Shown one piece after another: positions 1 through 15,200 of a DNA stretch of 64,000 bases. The notes under the pieces were generated by a model. It ran no database searches and had not been told where the DNA came from. It worked only from the letters and a program-made list of their open reading frames with translations. Positions within the stretch are counted from its first letter, which is position 1; each line of letters opens with the position of its first letter. Made by a program: the position numbers and the translations under genes. This DNA comes from Antedon mediterranea (Eukaryota > Echinodermata > Crinoidea > Comatulida > Antedonidae), in assembly GCF_964355755.1 (NCBI RefSeq), contig NC_092675.1, forward strand, positions 7,908,312 to 7,972,311, written 5' to 3'.

Positions 1-144
1 TAATCATCTTTTTAGTCATTTAGTATCATATTATACATAACATTAAGTAAAATTAGGGTATATTCACAAGACTTATAGTTGTTATTGACGTTAAGCTGTA
101 AGTATAATACAAGATATAATACCTATAGCTAGGACAAAGCTTAC

Positions 145-281
145 CTGGCTAATGACCAGGAAATTTCGCTTATTCCGAGGCCTCCTTTTAAGAAAAGGAA
201 CTCCCCATTTGTGCATTGCAAACTCACAGAGCAAAAGAAGGAATCCCGTAAGTATACCTAATATCAGCATTACTATTAATC
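145..281 (-). CDS. GRIN3-like: GRIN3-like exon 7: M4 and start of cytoplasmic tail
   Basis: Acceptor TTTTGCAG at the high end; ends CAG before GTAAGC at 144-139. It starts with two bases completing a Gly codon and ends in phase 0. It encodes M4 (GLIVMLILGILTGFLLLL) and a Lys/Arg-rich juxtamembrane stretch. Because a donor follows, at least one more coding exon must lie left of the window. Confidence 0.85.
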
Positions 282-3200
282 CTGCAAAATAAAGTTTTAG
301 TATAAATATGAAATAATAAAAATAATAATATATCCGAAGGCAAGTTACTGTAAAAATTACAATGCTGAGGATATCAGTGGATCTCAAATAGAGATAAAAA
401 ATTAAACAAACACTGAAAATATGACAATGCTGGGGGTATCAGTGGATCTCAATGGAGATAAAAAATAAATAAACACTGAAAATATGACAATGCTGGTGGT
501 ATCAGTGGCTGGAACTCAATGGAGATATGAAATAAAATAAGGACTAAAGCTAAATCAAAACGATAAAAAAAAAACAAGAACAAATTGTAGAGCTTTTTGG
601 GCAACAGAAGCTTTTCATCTGTACAAGTGAAATAATAATAATAAACATTACGTAATAGTATACACAGAACCCTTTTATTGGGACAGCTCATTCAATCAAG
701 GAGGAGACCCCTATTTAAGGGAAACACACGAGGAGGAGCAGTATGTTTTAAAACTGCAGCCATTTAAGATTACAACCCCCCCCCCCACCCCCTTATAGGA
801 CACTTTGCCGCGTCCCCGGAGATGTCCCCTTAATGTTCAACTGTAAGTGTCCCTGCAGCGTTTTTTTTTCGTACTTAAGTTGGGGACCCCATTTGAAAGA
901 TAGCCGAACTATTTCCTAAACATAACTAACTCAACCCTCTAAATAATCTCTCTCTCACTCTATAAAGTAAAAGAAGTAGTCGAACCCCATACACCGACAT
1001 GTAAAGTCCATAGTCTTATCTACTCGACTACACAGACGGCTCGACAGAAATTGTTTGATTAGCGAATTGTAGTTAACTAAATTCTTACGTTACACCATGG
1101 ATATGACTAATGGATATTCATGTTTATTTTGTGATTTTTCACGAGGGGTCCCCAACTTATGCATGAAAAGAAATATCGAGTCCCTTCACCCTTTTTTCTA
1201 AATTATCTTTTTACTCTATTACAATATTATTAGCCCTACTAAATACAATTCTATGTTCTTTAATTGGGTATCTGGGCGTACTTTCTTTACTCATCATCGC
1301 AATATAGGCCTATATCGGCGTACAAAATCAGAGTAGGCACGTAGTTTTACCTATAAAAGCGTGTTCGAGTAATGGATCATGTTTACCATGTAAATGTTCT
1401 ATAAGATATACCTGTCACGTGTTTAACTGTCACACTGCTATCATTACCCCCAGTTTGGGGATTTAATACGTCCTCTTTTAAACAACCTATAGAATCGAAC
1501 CATTTCCGGTGAAGCTGTTCCAGACGTCCATCCATCTCATATTGAAGTAGAATTGTTGATAAAGGCGTTTTTAATGTGGAACCTAATAAACCAATGGGAA
1601 AGAATATGATGTCACACTATTAACCATACTATAATAATCAATCAGTTAAAACACTTTTTGGTATAAACATTGTTTTTAATCGGAATCTTCTATTTTTATA
1701 TATATCTGTTTTTGTGGAAGATGGTTTTATTGTTTTTAATTGAATATTTTTATATATTTTATCTGTATTTATATAAATGAAATATTCAAATTTACTCCCA
1801 GTGAGACACAGATGTCTCTTTTATGTGTTTTTGAATACTTAAGTGAAATGAAACATCAGCACGGTATTACAGTTCATATATTCAAATCTATGAGTGTCTC
1901 TGTCCTATTCATCGACTCTTCTTTTTCAAAAGAATAAATTTCATGAATCCACCACTGAGCTGCACAGTATTATCTCATTATACAAATCAGTATACTCATA
2001 ATATTATTATTGACCTCGTACTCACCTTATTTATATTTCATAGCATTAGAATAAAATCAAATTATACCTGATTAACACTCATAATTAAATTATAATTCTC
2101 TTCAGTCGAGGAGAATCGCCAGGGGCGTGACACAGATGGCACTAAACTCGTTATAAGGACCTACATTAGGAAGACCTTTACAAAACGATGCTTGAGCTCA
2201 ATGAGTTATCTAAACATAGTGGTATTAGAGGAGCAGAAATTAAAATTAAATTGATCCTTAATTTCCGGTAGTAGACCCACTGTTTTCCATGTCATGATGT
2301 CATTTCACAGTTTACAGTATGCTTAGGCCTACATGCGTTTATTTGTCATTATTTACTTGTTTTCATGTTTATCTGTTTCTCTTTTTCTGTTGATTGTTCG
2401 CTTAGAGGCGCCCTGCATTTTACATTATATTACATTATATATAATTATATATAGGCCTATATCATTATATTAAATATGACATTTATTTTTATTAAATTAA
2501 ACTGTATTATTATTATTATTTGTGTGTGACCATCACTGTAATTTTTGCCTTTATATTACAACTTCTTACACAAAAGTATGTTTCATTTATTTATTTGGGT
2601 CTAAAGATCCAGTTTTAAGGTTTCAAAATGTTTGTCAAACGGCGACGCAAAATATATAGCTAATATTGTTAGCTATCATAGACTATTGCTATATTATTAA
2701 TTTTGCTATTAATAGGCGAACCTAGCTAATTTTTAATATGTATTTTTAGCTTTTATCGCCCATCTGTGACGATCACCTTAATTTCAGAACACATTCTAGA
2801 TCACTCGTCAATTACGAATTCAATGCTAATAGTTTTATTTTACAGCATGACGTGTAGTGAAAGCAATATTATTTACCTGATAAAAAAAAGCATAAATAGC
2901 AAACGAATATAAAGCTCTGTCTACACTATCGCACTAGTTTGACCGAGAAAGTGTGAATTTCTCAAATATGGCAGTGATATGCTCAAATATGGTAGTGATA
3001 TGACATCATTGTGTCCATATATGGGCACATCACATGTTTTTGTTACATCAAGTTTGATAGTGTAGACAGAGCTTTAGACAGGCCTAGAAAGATGTTAGAG
3101 TCGTCACGGAATATATTAAATGCAGACTTCTTGCATATAAACTGGTGTACTTGAATGGAATATTTCTTAATGCTCACATTAATTTGTCTACGGCCTTCCA

Positions 3201-6200
3201 ATTGTTTATTTACATACATTCAACTAATGTTTTTAATCGCGTGCAACGCGACTCTACAGTAGTAGTCGGTTGGTTGGTTGGTCGGTCGGTAAACACTAAC
3301 TTGAGCACGCGACTGCAGCCATGTCTATGGCCTTGTTAACAATAATAGACGTACATAATACTAAATGTTAAATTGTATTGGTATTACTATGCACAGCCCA
3401 GGGAAGAACAAACATGAATTGAGCCTCTGTGCATGGTTAAATAAAGTTGAATTGAAATTAACTGAATTGTGAATAAATTCAAGTTAGCGACTTACCTTTA
3501 GGTAGGCCTATCCCAAAACCTTCTTCTCCAAAAGAACTACCGACACTGACAAGTTTGCAATCAGGGTCATTGGACATCCTATAGTCGATTATTGGTGAAT
3601 CATACAAAAACACGTCTATGTCCCCATTCCTTGTTGAAAAGGAAACGATTTTAGCTACTGAAATACGTGATAAGCAAGCCTGACATTTGTTTTTTTTTAA
3701 TAGAGGCCTATGATATTCTAAGTTGACTCTGTGTATGATACCCTGACTCTGGCCCAATATTTCAGTTGACTATGTGGCCTAGAGTTGACTAGAACGACAT
3801 GCATCTTTACCAGATTTCAATGTGGTTTGATTAAAATTCTGAAGACCTTTTCTTTCCTCAGGCGGGTCTTGCCAAATCACTGACTAAATCAGTTAGATCC
3901 ACATTATAAATAATTTGCGAGATTACCAAGTTATTATTAAGCGTACTGTATGTGTGTCAATTCTGGGAGCAAACAAGGATTTGAACCTAAGACCTTGTAA
4001 TTATTCATACCGCCAACCTATTATATGTACAGTTAGAACATCAGGGACACCTCTATTTAGAGGATACTGTACCGCTATCTCGTACTATCTGCAGTAATTA
4101 TTTGTGAAAACATGATTTTTAAAAATACCTTAAACTTTGAATAGCTTGCTCTGTTGAAGGCTGTACAAAATCGTCCATAAATCTATCGAGGCCTGGGTTC
4201 AACCTAGCTAGATAGGACTGAATGCTGCTACCCGTCACAGTACCAATGTTAATCTCTCCAGTTGGATTTCTCAACTATAAACATTTTAAAACAATAACAA
4301 ACGTTTCTATCAATATAATTGTTGTGTAGAAAGATGTTTTGCCAAACTCTGACGTAATCGTACCGAATGTTTAGTACATTTGAGAATAGTTGTGAAAAAC
4401 ATTACCTTTTTTCTCGGGTGGGATATTCAATTTGTGCGAGTTTGATGAAACTACGTCAGTTATTACGCGAGTACGGTAATATACATAATAATACTAATTA
4501 TTATTATTATCCTACTGTATTGTATACCAAAAGAATAAATAACAATATCTATGCAAATCACACCGATTTCTGTACAGTGTCGTATCTAACATAACGACAG
4601 GATATACGGATCTGTTGATATGTCCCTAGACAAAATATCATACGAGAATCGGATGCCTTTAAGTTTAAAAGGATGTTTGGTGTAGGAGTACTATCAGTGT
4701 ATAATATATTGATATTTTATGCTATAGTATTAATACTTTCTGTTTACATTCCAACGTGTCATTAATATGCAATGAACGTCAAAAGTGGCTTATTTAACAT
4801 GTTAATGCCGACAATTAGTCTAAAAATAACAATCCATTTTTATAACTCATTACGTTTCAAGTCGTCACATTATTTACACGCGTCATATGAATTGCCTCAG
4901 TACTGACATTATTTTAATATCTTTCGGTCTAAGAAAATACACCATGCACAAGTGAATAATGGTATTAAGTACCGGTAATATATAAGAGAATTTAACTAGG
5001 TAATTCGAGATCAATTGACTTTACCCGAAGCCTAATGTTTCATTTGACCTAGGCCTATGTAAATGTAAAATGTATAATTTAATGAACAGCCGTCACAACT
5101 TACAATTTTATATTGAACATTGTCTTTAATTTAATTACAAAAAAAGATAGTTTAAGCCTTATAATTTATTGGTCCGTGGTTTAGGATTTGCTTGTCTAGA
5201 CATACAGGTAAGCCGGCATTATGTAAAATACATGCATTTTCAACTGGCAATTTTGGAAGGCAAAATTTAAGTTTTCTTATATTGTCCGTATTACCATACT
5301 TTTAGTTTTAGATGGTAATACAACTGTGATTTTTTCTAATAGTAGCCATATTAATGTAATGTCGTCCTTCTGTTGGATTGAACCATGCAATTTAGACAAA
5401 ATGGGGAACAACAGCTTGCTGAGATGTGCACAGAGAGTTTCTATTAACATGGATTACTTTATATTTTTAAACTATAACATACGGTAATAGCATATTTACG
5501 TTTTTTTAGACGATCGACGACCTAACCTTTACACGCATATTGCGTCGTCTGGAACCCGCCATGTGGAGTAAAATGTTTTCAGTATCACTATGACTTAACT
5601 AGTTCCTATGTCTATAGGCCTAGGTGTTGCAAATCGAGAGTTATCTAAAAAAAAAACTAACCTTAGGGTCATGTATTCCATCGATCTGTAAATACGACAT
5701 CTGTCCTGCTAAGAAGGCAGCCAAGTTAGCTGTGTAACTTGCGAAAAATATAACAGAAAATCCGCCCCACATATTTAATAAAGTTCTACTTGTCATACAC
5801 TTTGGTGGTTTTGTTCGTACAGTATGGCAAAATAATATCGCAAATGTTATATTTAAGGCAGATGGAAAACCAAATATATACTTTCTATTTCGGCCACCCG
5901 GATGAAGTCCATACGGACTGACCCATTCGAAGACCGTTATGGCAAATGATATAACAATGGCGGACATGAAAATAGTCATCCATACATATCCGTCTAATGG
6001 GGCAAGAAAGGCACCGAAAGTAAGCTCCCGTTTTTTCTTAGCAACCAACGCAGAAAAACCAGAATGGAAGAATGGCGCTGTGAAGTCTATGACCTCACTA
6101 CGTTCCAATGTTATACTGAAGGAAGAAATGGCAATATCTGCTTTTCCGTAGAGAAGATCTCCAACCATTCCATTCCAGCTGCCGTTCTCTAAAGCGCCAT

Positions 6201-9200
6201 GATTTTTATCTGCAACGAGATACAACTCATAGGTAATTTCTAGATCACGACTGATGTCGTTTAAAAGATCAACACAAAGTCCCAAACAACATCGTCTATT
6301 GGCGGTGGTGATGTTATCCTCTGACACGTGTGTCTTCAGTCTATGGATCGTTCTGCTAATATCCAGACGATCGTCATCCATTGTCGTTTCAATACACATT
6401 GCGCCAGTAACGCAGTCAAAGTCTTCAGAATCTGTTTCTGCGTAATACAAAAAAGGCTTTTCTACATTTGTAGCAACTAGAATACTATGAGTATCAATAC
6501 CAAATGGACGGTCTTTTTTGCCTGGCCATACTAGCGTATCAAGTATTAAGACTCCGTTATCCCATTGTCCAACACCTTTCCACTGTATGCTAGAATTGTT
6601 TTTTAAATCTGCCATTAAATTCAAAATACGATAAGACGCATCGGTTAGATCGCCATCTTGATCAAAATTCACATTTCCTGTAATTCCATTAAATGATGTC
6701 TCTAGTAATTCCCTTAACGATAAAAATGAAAAAGAACTTGAATTAGAAACTAAACTACCTAAAATATGAAATAAATGAACATATTTCCTAAGTGTTAGAC
6801 TAGTTTGAGTACCGTGTGTATCTGCTGCATTAGTAAGGGCATGTGGCGCAGTGTGTTGGACGTTCGACTACTGATCGTGAGATAGCGGATCGAATCCAAC
6901 TCTGTCGCATTGCTTGTTTCCTTAGGCAAGATACTTTACTTACGTTTGCCTCTCTCCACCCAGGTGTATAAATGGTTGCCCGGTTAGATCAAGACACAAC
7001 TTTGCGCCGATTACTAGCTGCATTATAGGAGTATACGTGTTTGATATAAAAATAATATTAGAGGTTTTACAACATTAGGCGCTATATATTTCCATAAAAA
7101 GAATAAATATCGTAAATTTTTAAACGAAGAAAAACATAGTTTATTAAATGTTGAATTTTCATAGTTCAATATTGCTGAGTTTTAAGAGTCATTTGGGCTT
7201 ATTGAATTACGTTATAATATTACTATCGTAACGTATGAGCATAATGCTATCTTAATTGACCTATTGTGAAGTTTGAGATTTGTTGTACGCTGGAGAATAG
7301 GAGAATTATGCGTATCTGGTGCCTGCGTTTCATGAAAAAGATTCGAATGTCTACTGATGTATACACATTGATTTCCATATATGATTGCATAGGCATTATG
7401 CGCATATCAATGCAGCGCATAATTCAGTTCTTAAAATAAAGACTGTTTCATTGGTGGTTATCTGCAAAACGTGAATAAAAAAAATGAAAATTGAGTGAGA
7501 AAGTTACGAAATATAGTAATATGACTAACTAATCGAAAGCTTCCTATAAGATGAATTGAAATATGTTATTATAAAATGTACTAGTAGGAATCCACTATAG
7601 TAAATTAATTGATAAAATCTTTATTACTTGGTAAAATGCTTCCAACGCATTTTTCATGTATACTTCTTTCTTATTCTTTTGTATGCAAAGTTTATTGATA
7701 TATTATGCGATGATTCATTATATTCCAAAATAAAAAGATGAATGTGATAACACTCATTCATCTTTTTATTTTGAAATATAATCAATAATCACATAATATA
7801 TCCATAGCAACAAAAAAAAGGCGAATCGTACAGATGATAGCAAACAAAAAAGTTGTTGTAGTTGTACAAAATTAAAGAAAAAAAAAGAGAGAATTTACAC
7901 TTTTTTAGAAACTGAAAATTGACTTTCTCATGAACTCATCAAACTGATGGAACATTATACATGCTAGCACTACAATTTGTAGGCTATTTCACCAGCAAAC
8001 GCAAGGAATTGTTATACCATACTTTCAATGATTAGTGCTCTTATTATACGTCCACAATTTTCAAGATTTCGTCCTGATAACATGCCTATTTATTTTCAGA
8101 AAAATCGATATATTGTGGACGTCACAACGATTATTAAAATCTCGAATTATCTGTATCTTCAACATGGGCCAAAATATTACATAGCACGTCCTCTGTCGCT
8201 CTCTGTAACTTAGAAAGTATTTCTGAACGCTAATTTATTTTTATTATTATGTATTTACCGATTTAAAAAAACAAACAAAACAACTTACCTATATAATACT
8301 ATACCATTGTTATTAGATCTGCCTGTGCTCACTACTGCTTCGTGGCAATCAATATTATTTAAACTAACATTTACCGTAGTAAGAGCTTTTGTCATAAGTG
8401 TTTTTATATCTTGAAAACTGTCATTTACATTTCCACGTTCTTGAAGCATTAATGATATTAGGCCTTCGGGGTACCGAACTAATATACTTTCATTGGAAGT
8501 TACTACTGACTCTGTTGCTATTAAAGCGTATCCGTTACTAAGAACATCAGTTTGTTTTGCAATTTCAAAAAGAACCGCTGCTTCTTCTGGAGTGCAATGA
8601 ATAATCACTACACGAATATTTTCAATTACTAATTGTCTCAATGCATTTACAACATCCTCTCCGTCCTCTTTGATTGTGAAGTAATCAACAAAATCCCAGA
8701 CGGGTGAAGACCTTGTTAAATTCCTAAGTTCTTCAACAAAAAGTTCGGTTGATGATGATCGACTACCAAGAAGTGCAAATCGATAGAGGGCGTAGCGTCG
8801 AAGAAGACTCAAAATGACCTCTGCTTGCTTAGCTTCAGACGTTGCAAAACGAAGAAATAAAGGATGGACTTCCTACAAAATAAAAGAAGATAATACTATT
8901 TAGTTGAGACTTGAACAAATCTACATTTTGTATTTGAAGTACTCCTGACGATTACGTATAAATGGCCATAGACAAACCATAGTTATTATTGATTGTAAGT
9001 GGAGCAGTAGACTTCAACAATGAAGTTTGCTCCTAAATGGAAGAAGAAGTTAAAAAGTGGTTGAAAGAATTTGGAAAATCATACTACACCAATTATGATG
9101 GTGATGATGATATATCAGTATAATATTAATGACCATAATTGATGTCCATAACAATAATGCATTGTAATGTAATGTTTATTGCTGCATATTAAAATACGGT

Positions 9201-12200
9201 ATATCGTATAGCCTACAGTAATACATTTCAATATTTCCATGTACCTTCTCCATATTTACGCTAAAAGAACGCCAAGCGATCTATTACCAGCGATCTATTA
9301 TCGACTGCATGATGCTAAATAAATCAGTGGCGGCGTCGAGATTTAACTAATTTTTTGTTGTATTTTTTATATTTGCGATATTGATTTTACTTCTAAATAA
9401 ACAAAATATTCACAATTACTATCGATATTGTAAATAGCATTAGCCAAAAATATATTTCAATATAGTTTGTCAGGCTCTGAACTATACATGTTGTAATGAA
9501 AGGTCATAAACAAGCAGCCTGCATTTTACGATCAGTAGTATAAACAGGTATTATTATAACTTGTTAAAAAATGTTCGTAATTGATTAAAGAACACTGTAT
9601 AAAATTATACTCTTTTCACTCTAGAATTTAACGACGTTCATAAGCTTAGTATGATCAGGGAGTTGTTATTATGATATACATTCCATTATCATTCGCAATA
9701 TGTAAATGTTGTTTCCAGTAATTATATTCTGCATACATATTAACATTGAAATGCAACAACAAAGTAATAAAGCAATTGTGCATTGCAAATAAGCAATATG
9801 TTTTAATGTGATATCACGGTTCTTTATGATGTAACAAGATGATTCAGATAATGTTATATTTGATCAAAATAGTACAGTCGACGTTCTTACTAATTTACTT
9901 TATGTTATCAAAAATACTAGTTAGAAAATGTTAGCATGTTTAAGATATAGTTCGCCTGCTTTGCTTGTTCATTTAAAATAGGCCTATCGCATTTGTTTTG
10001 GAAATCTTATTTTACCGTTGTCTTGATGTCTTTATAACATTTTTTTTTCGATCTAATTTTTGGTCCAACTGAAAACAACTATTGCACCATTGAAATGGCA
10101 TATTCAAGAACAAAAGTTGTAAAAATGATTTTGTTTAGGGGGACATTCTTTAAGGAAAATGATCACAATCGTCGCCGCCTGCAATAAACGATTTCACACG
10201 CAGAGAGCGAAAGCCGTAAACTTGCCTAGGTCGTCTTAGGCCCATGTTCTGTAGATAAACAATGAACTGTCGGATTTGACGACCAATGAAGCGTGGCGGG
10301 TGGTAACATTGCTATGTAGATTATGAGTAGGTGCTACGCATCAATAATTAAGATTATTAACAATAGCACATATGAATTCTCTAGAATCGTACTTTGCTTA
10401 TCATTATTAAGGTCGTACAAAAATACTATGGTGGAATAAGGAATTGTTATAAGAACAAAAATGATTGCGATTGAGTTTGACACTTATATAATAGTGAATA
10501 AAGTATAAAGAATACTCCCATGGCAAATGGATACTATACATCCAGGGTTAATCATTTGAAGAAGTACTTAACGAAGATCGTTAGAATTCGAGACTATAAA
10601 TTCTCCTGACTATTATATTTGTCAATGTGATTCTGCTAATGAGAAGGAATTTATAATATTCATCCTTGATATATGAAAATCCAATTACTTTTGTAAATGC
10701 TTTTGCTTCAAAAAATGTTAATATCGGCGTTATTGTTGAAGTTATCGCAGCACCAATTGGTGAGTGAACATGCACAGCTAGTAAACTCATTACTCTCAAT
10801 TTGTAAGTTTGAATTAACGTTGCTCCAATTGAACATAACTCACGTCCTTCCCGTGCACATTCATATGAAAATAGAAAATGTTAACAAACTACCAGTAAGC
10901 TGTTTAAAACATGAGGCCTCTTTATTATTTATATGCCATCAAATTCATAATTTAACCGGACAAATTCAGTACTATATTGGTTGAAATATGTGATTAATTG
11001 CTATTGTACTGAATTAAAAAATAAATACAATATTTAGGCCAATAGATAATAAACAACAATTAATTTATCTTACTACTGTATAATTTTTTATGATAGGTAA
11101 TTAACATCATCCATGTTAGTATTTATATTCTTATTATTTATTACCAAAAAAACCAAAAAAACAAAGACCACTAAAAGTTGGTAGGAATAAAAGGAAACTG
11201 AATACTTGTATTTCCCATTTGCCCAGAAGATAAACGATTATCATAAATATATCAAAAATTGTTGTCTGTTAAATTGCATTATTTGCTTGGCCTAGTACTT
11301 TTTTTTTGTACAGAAATTTAATGTGAAATTCGTTTAACAAAAGTGTAATAAGTGGGCATCCTCTGTCTTTTTCAAATCTTCTTTTAAAACCAAAATCTTT
11401 CGTTACGTTACTGTTTTTGATATTGTAACTCTGTGACGGAACGATGCCTGCTCTAATACAAAAAAAATCTACAGGTTCAATAATCATTGTTCATACTGAA
11501 ACGAATGTCATATAGTTATCATAAAATTAATTATTTTACTAGCAATATTTAAATATGTTTGTTGATTTTGAAAACGGACAATACTGTAAATCAATAATAA
11601 ACTGTTACGCTACTTCGTTTAGTCTGCCTCGCGATTGGTAGGCATACTAGCAGCAAAATATGATAACAATAGTCACACTGAATGGCATCTGCGGGCTGGC
11701 TCAAATTATGCAATATGCTTAAGTAGATGGTATGATAGAAGAAAACACAGGGGATGAAACTGAATCATACTAGGTATAACATTTCAACTAAATAGGCGGT
11801 TATTGTGTAAATAATTGCTTTATTGTAACACACATAGCTATATAAGAAACAGCAAATGAAAATAGTGCACATTTAATAACTGAAACACACCTCTGGGATT
11901 AAACACTTGTACTCTAGGTACCAAGGCCTCAGTATTTAGGGCTTGCAGTAGTATAGACGATTGGGAAATGTCTATACTAAGATAACAGTTATTGTTAGTA
12001 CGGTATTTAGTCGCCTCTAATCTAATGTATGTATAGATATTATTTCTTAAAAGATGTGTCTTTCATACATGTATCTTAGACAGTGAGGACATTTGAGTCG
12101 CTGCGTACCCACAGGCTAGGGAAAAAACACCCTACCCCACTCTTATCGGATTCTCGATGCTGTATCTCACACATAATAATTGTTAGCAGCAGTATCATTA

Positions 12201-15200
12201 GGCAAATTTCGTGATACAGTATCTCATGTGCATCGCATGTGATGCCTGTATCATAATTATATTAAGGATTAAACTTGTATATAATAGGTGTTAAGAACAC
12301 ATGACTCTGTATTACAGTAAGTCAGCTGTAGAGCATGAATCAGTGTTATTAACAGTATACAAGCTGAAGTTGTAACACAATATAAGTATCTGGGCAACAT
12401 GATTGATAATAAATTAAACTGGAACCCCAATGCTGATAAATTAGCTGCCAAATGTTACTAACGTCTTTATTGTTTAAGAAAAATGAATAAGTTTAATGTA
12501 GGCCTATGTAATGTTTTGATGAAACTGTGTTATGAATCTGTTATACAATCTGTACTCTGTCTTTGCTGCATTGTTTGGGGTAAAAGTATTACCACCAAAG
12601 CCAATTACAATAGACTGAATAGGGTAGTGAAGACAGCTAGCAAAATTTTAAACGTAAACTTAGGCTAAAACCCTTAAAAAAACATGTGCAATGATCTTGT
12701 AGGCCTAAATAAGAAAATTAAATCTATTATCGCTGATGAAACGCATGGAGAGATTATAGTTAATAAGTCTGGTAGATTAAGAATAATGCGTATTAAAACA
12801 ACTCGATTTAGGAATTCCTTTCTACCTTCAACAGTCAGTGTATTTAATAAAAACAAACCTATAGATAAGATAGAATTTTCATTGTTGGAACATTTTTGGA
12901 ATTTTGCAAGTGTTGTAAAACTTTTTTCTATCAATTAAGTGTATTCTTTTTCGCAACAAGAAGACAAATTTCATACTGTACTATGTTGGTTTGTATGACA
13001 ATAACAGAATTATTCCACTGAGTAATGTTGGTATCGATAACCAGCCTCATAGTCAAGTACAGTCCTACACACAGTCCTAATTTGTTGATTAATTTAGTTA
13101 TCATAGCAAATTGCCGTTTGTTTGCGACAAGGCAATCTTTCAAACAGCTATATTAAAATTACTATACACAGAACACACTGTTTGTAATGACGTTATTGAC
13201 TATTTTTACGCGCATAAAGTAATTATAATTTTTGTTAGATGCATGCTTTGTCCGCCAAAAGTAATTCATAATAAGGATGTCGGTAGGATTTCAAATGAAT
13301 ATATAAGCATTATTAACGAAAGAAATAACTTATTTTATTTCAGTTAATGGACAAAATATACACTTGAATTGGAGTGTGTCCCCAGAGTTTTTTTTTATTT
13401 AAATAAGCATAATCTACGACGCTGATGTGTTATTAAGACACTTTGCTGAAATTTAATAATAATGTGAATTTACAGTATTACATTTAACGGAAATAGACAA
13501 ACTCTAAACCCTTCAGCGAAATGTTGAATATTGTAAGATAGAACGTTTAAGTATGTGTTGCTACTGCATGCATCCCCATTGGTTATCAAACTGACCTGCA
13601 TTTTATAGGGTGGTTATAAACTACGGTAACTTTGAAAACCGCCATGGTAATGAGTATCTTCCTCGTGTATGTTAATGCACAAACGATCAAAATTAATAAT
13701 AATAATATAATAAGATATATGCAAAGAAGTTCACATTGTAGTCCATCTTAATTATCTTAAATACCAAAGGACTGCTGCCTATATTATCATATTATTCATT
13801 ATGTATTAATTATCTAATTAGGAAAATTGATTGGTTTCTATATGCTTAGGTAATAATAATTTAATATTTATATTTAATATTAAAATTGTGAATATTAGTA
13901 TATATAACAGACTATATACTGAATCGAATCTGCTAGCTAGTGCCCCAGATTCCTGTGTAACAGTGCCAAATTCATTATTTATCAAATCATTGAAAGTCAT
14001 ACCTTTACTATTCAAAATATTTTAATCAATAAAATTATTGTTGAATTATAGAGAGAAAAATATAGATTTTAAATTGCTAACCAATTTTTCAATTTTACTT
14101 AAAACGTCTGTTACTGAAAGCAACATGAAAAGGTATAACAACCAACGTTATTCATTTATTGAAAATGAAATCGATGAAAATTTCCCAGTATAGTTGGCCA
14201 TAAACTGTAATAACTTAAAATTTGCCGTTTCATATATTATTTATCTTTAGAATATTATAAATTATATTTGTATTTATAAATCGTCTGTAGAACTGTCACA
14301 GTTTATAGTAGCAACTATTTTATTCATTTCCTGAAAATGAAATCGACGAAAAGCACCAGTTTTGCTATTCATAAGCGTTAGCCCAAAAGCGGTAGCCCAT
14401 TATGCGGTAGCCCATAAGCGGTACGGTAACCCATTACGCAGTAGCCTATAAGCGGTAGCCCATAAGCGGTAACCCATCACGCAGTAGCCTATAAGCGGTA
14501 GCCCATAAGCAGTAGCTCATTGTGCGATAGCCTATAAGTGGTATCCCATAAGCGGTAGCCCATAAGCGGTAACCCATTACGCGGTAGCCCTTAATCGGTA
14601 GCCCATAAGCGGTAACTCATTACGCGGTAACCTATAAGCGGTAGCCCATTATACGGTAGCCTATAAGCGTTAGCCCAAAAGCGGTAGCCCATTACGCGGT
14701 AGCCTATAAGCGGTAGCCCTTAAGCGGTAACCCATTACGCGGTAGCCTATAAGCGGTAGTTTATAAGCAGTAACCCATTACGCGGTAGCCTATAAGTGGT
14801 AGACTATAAGCGGTAGCCCATAAGCGGTGGTCTATAAAAGCGGTTGTCTATAAGCGGCAGCCCATAAGCGGTAGCCCATACGCGGTAGCCCATAAGCGGT
14901 AGCCCATAAGCGGTAGCTTGTTTCATAATAATATTTGTTATCTTTAGAATAAGTATACATAATTAAAATCTATAATAATTATTATAATAATACGACGGTT
15001 CTTTCACTGTTTGCATAATTCATGAAACCTTTACGTATTCAATTATATTCGTTATTGGCTTTTAATTGAGTAATTATATATTAAGTAATTTTGAAATTAG
15101 AGTGAGGGCTTGAACTTAGACAGCCTTGGGCTTTGTAAGTGCTGCAATGTTTTCATTGGTAGGCATAGGCATACAACAAAACACGATGGTTTAAACATGG

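Larger units (their letters stand above)
282..1411 (-). other. GRIN3-like intron 6
   Basis: Non-coding. It holds three copies of a roughly 64-bp tandem repeat (359-528), a C-rich run near 777-796 and an inverted-repeat element (858-1180). No other exon was seen. Confidence 0.75.
1583..3495 (-). other. GRIN3-like intron 5
   Basis: AT-rich intron with one MITE of family A (2911-3076) and one copy of dispersed repeat E (3236-3336). Nothing else was recognised. Confidence 0.75.
6755..8288 (-). other. GRIN3-like intron 2
   Basis: 1.5-kb intron with a tRNA-derived SINE (6838-7030) and a 106-bp foldback (7697-7802). Confidence 0.75.

Noticed and set aside
3630-3757. Upstream extension of GRIN3-like exon 5 in the same open frame
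   Set aside because: The acceptors there break phase with exon 4, and the residues do not match the family. The acceptor at 3630 fits both.
10581-10984. Overlapping open frames of 72 and 95 codons
   Set aside because: No recognisable motif, no fitting splice sites, not needed by the GRIN3-like model, whose exons 1 and 2 already join in phase.
14365-14917. CRISPR-like array
   Set aside because: Units are continuous, degenerate and 13-15 bp with no unique spacers, and the host is a eukaryote.
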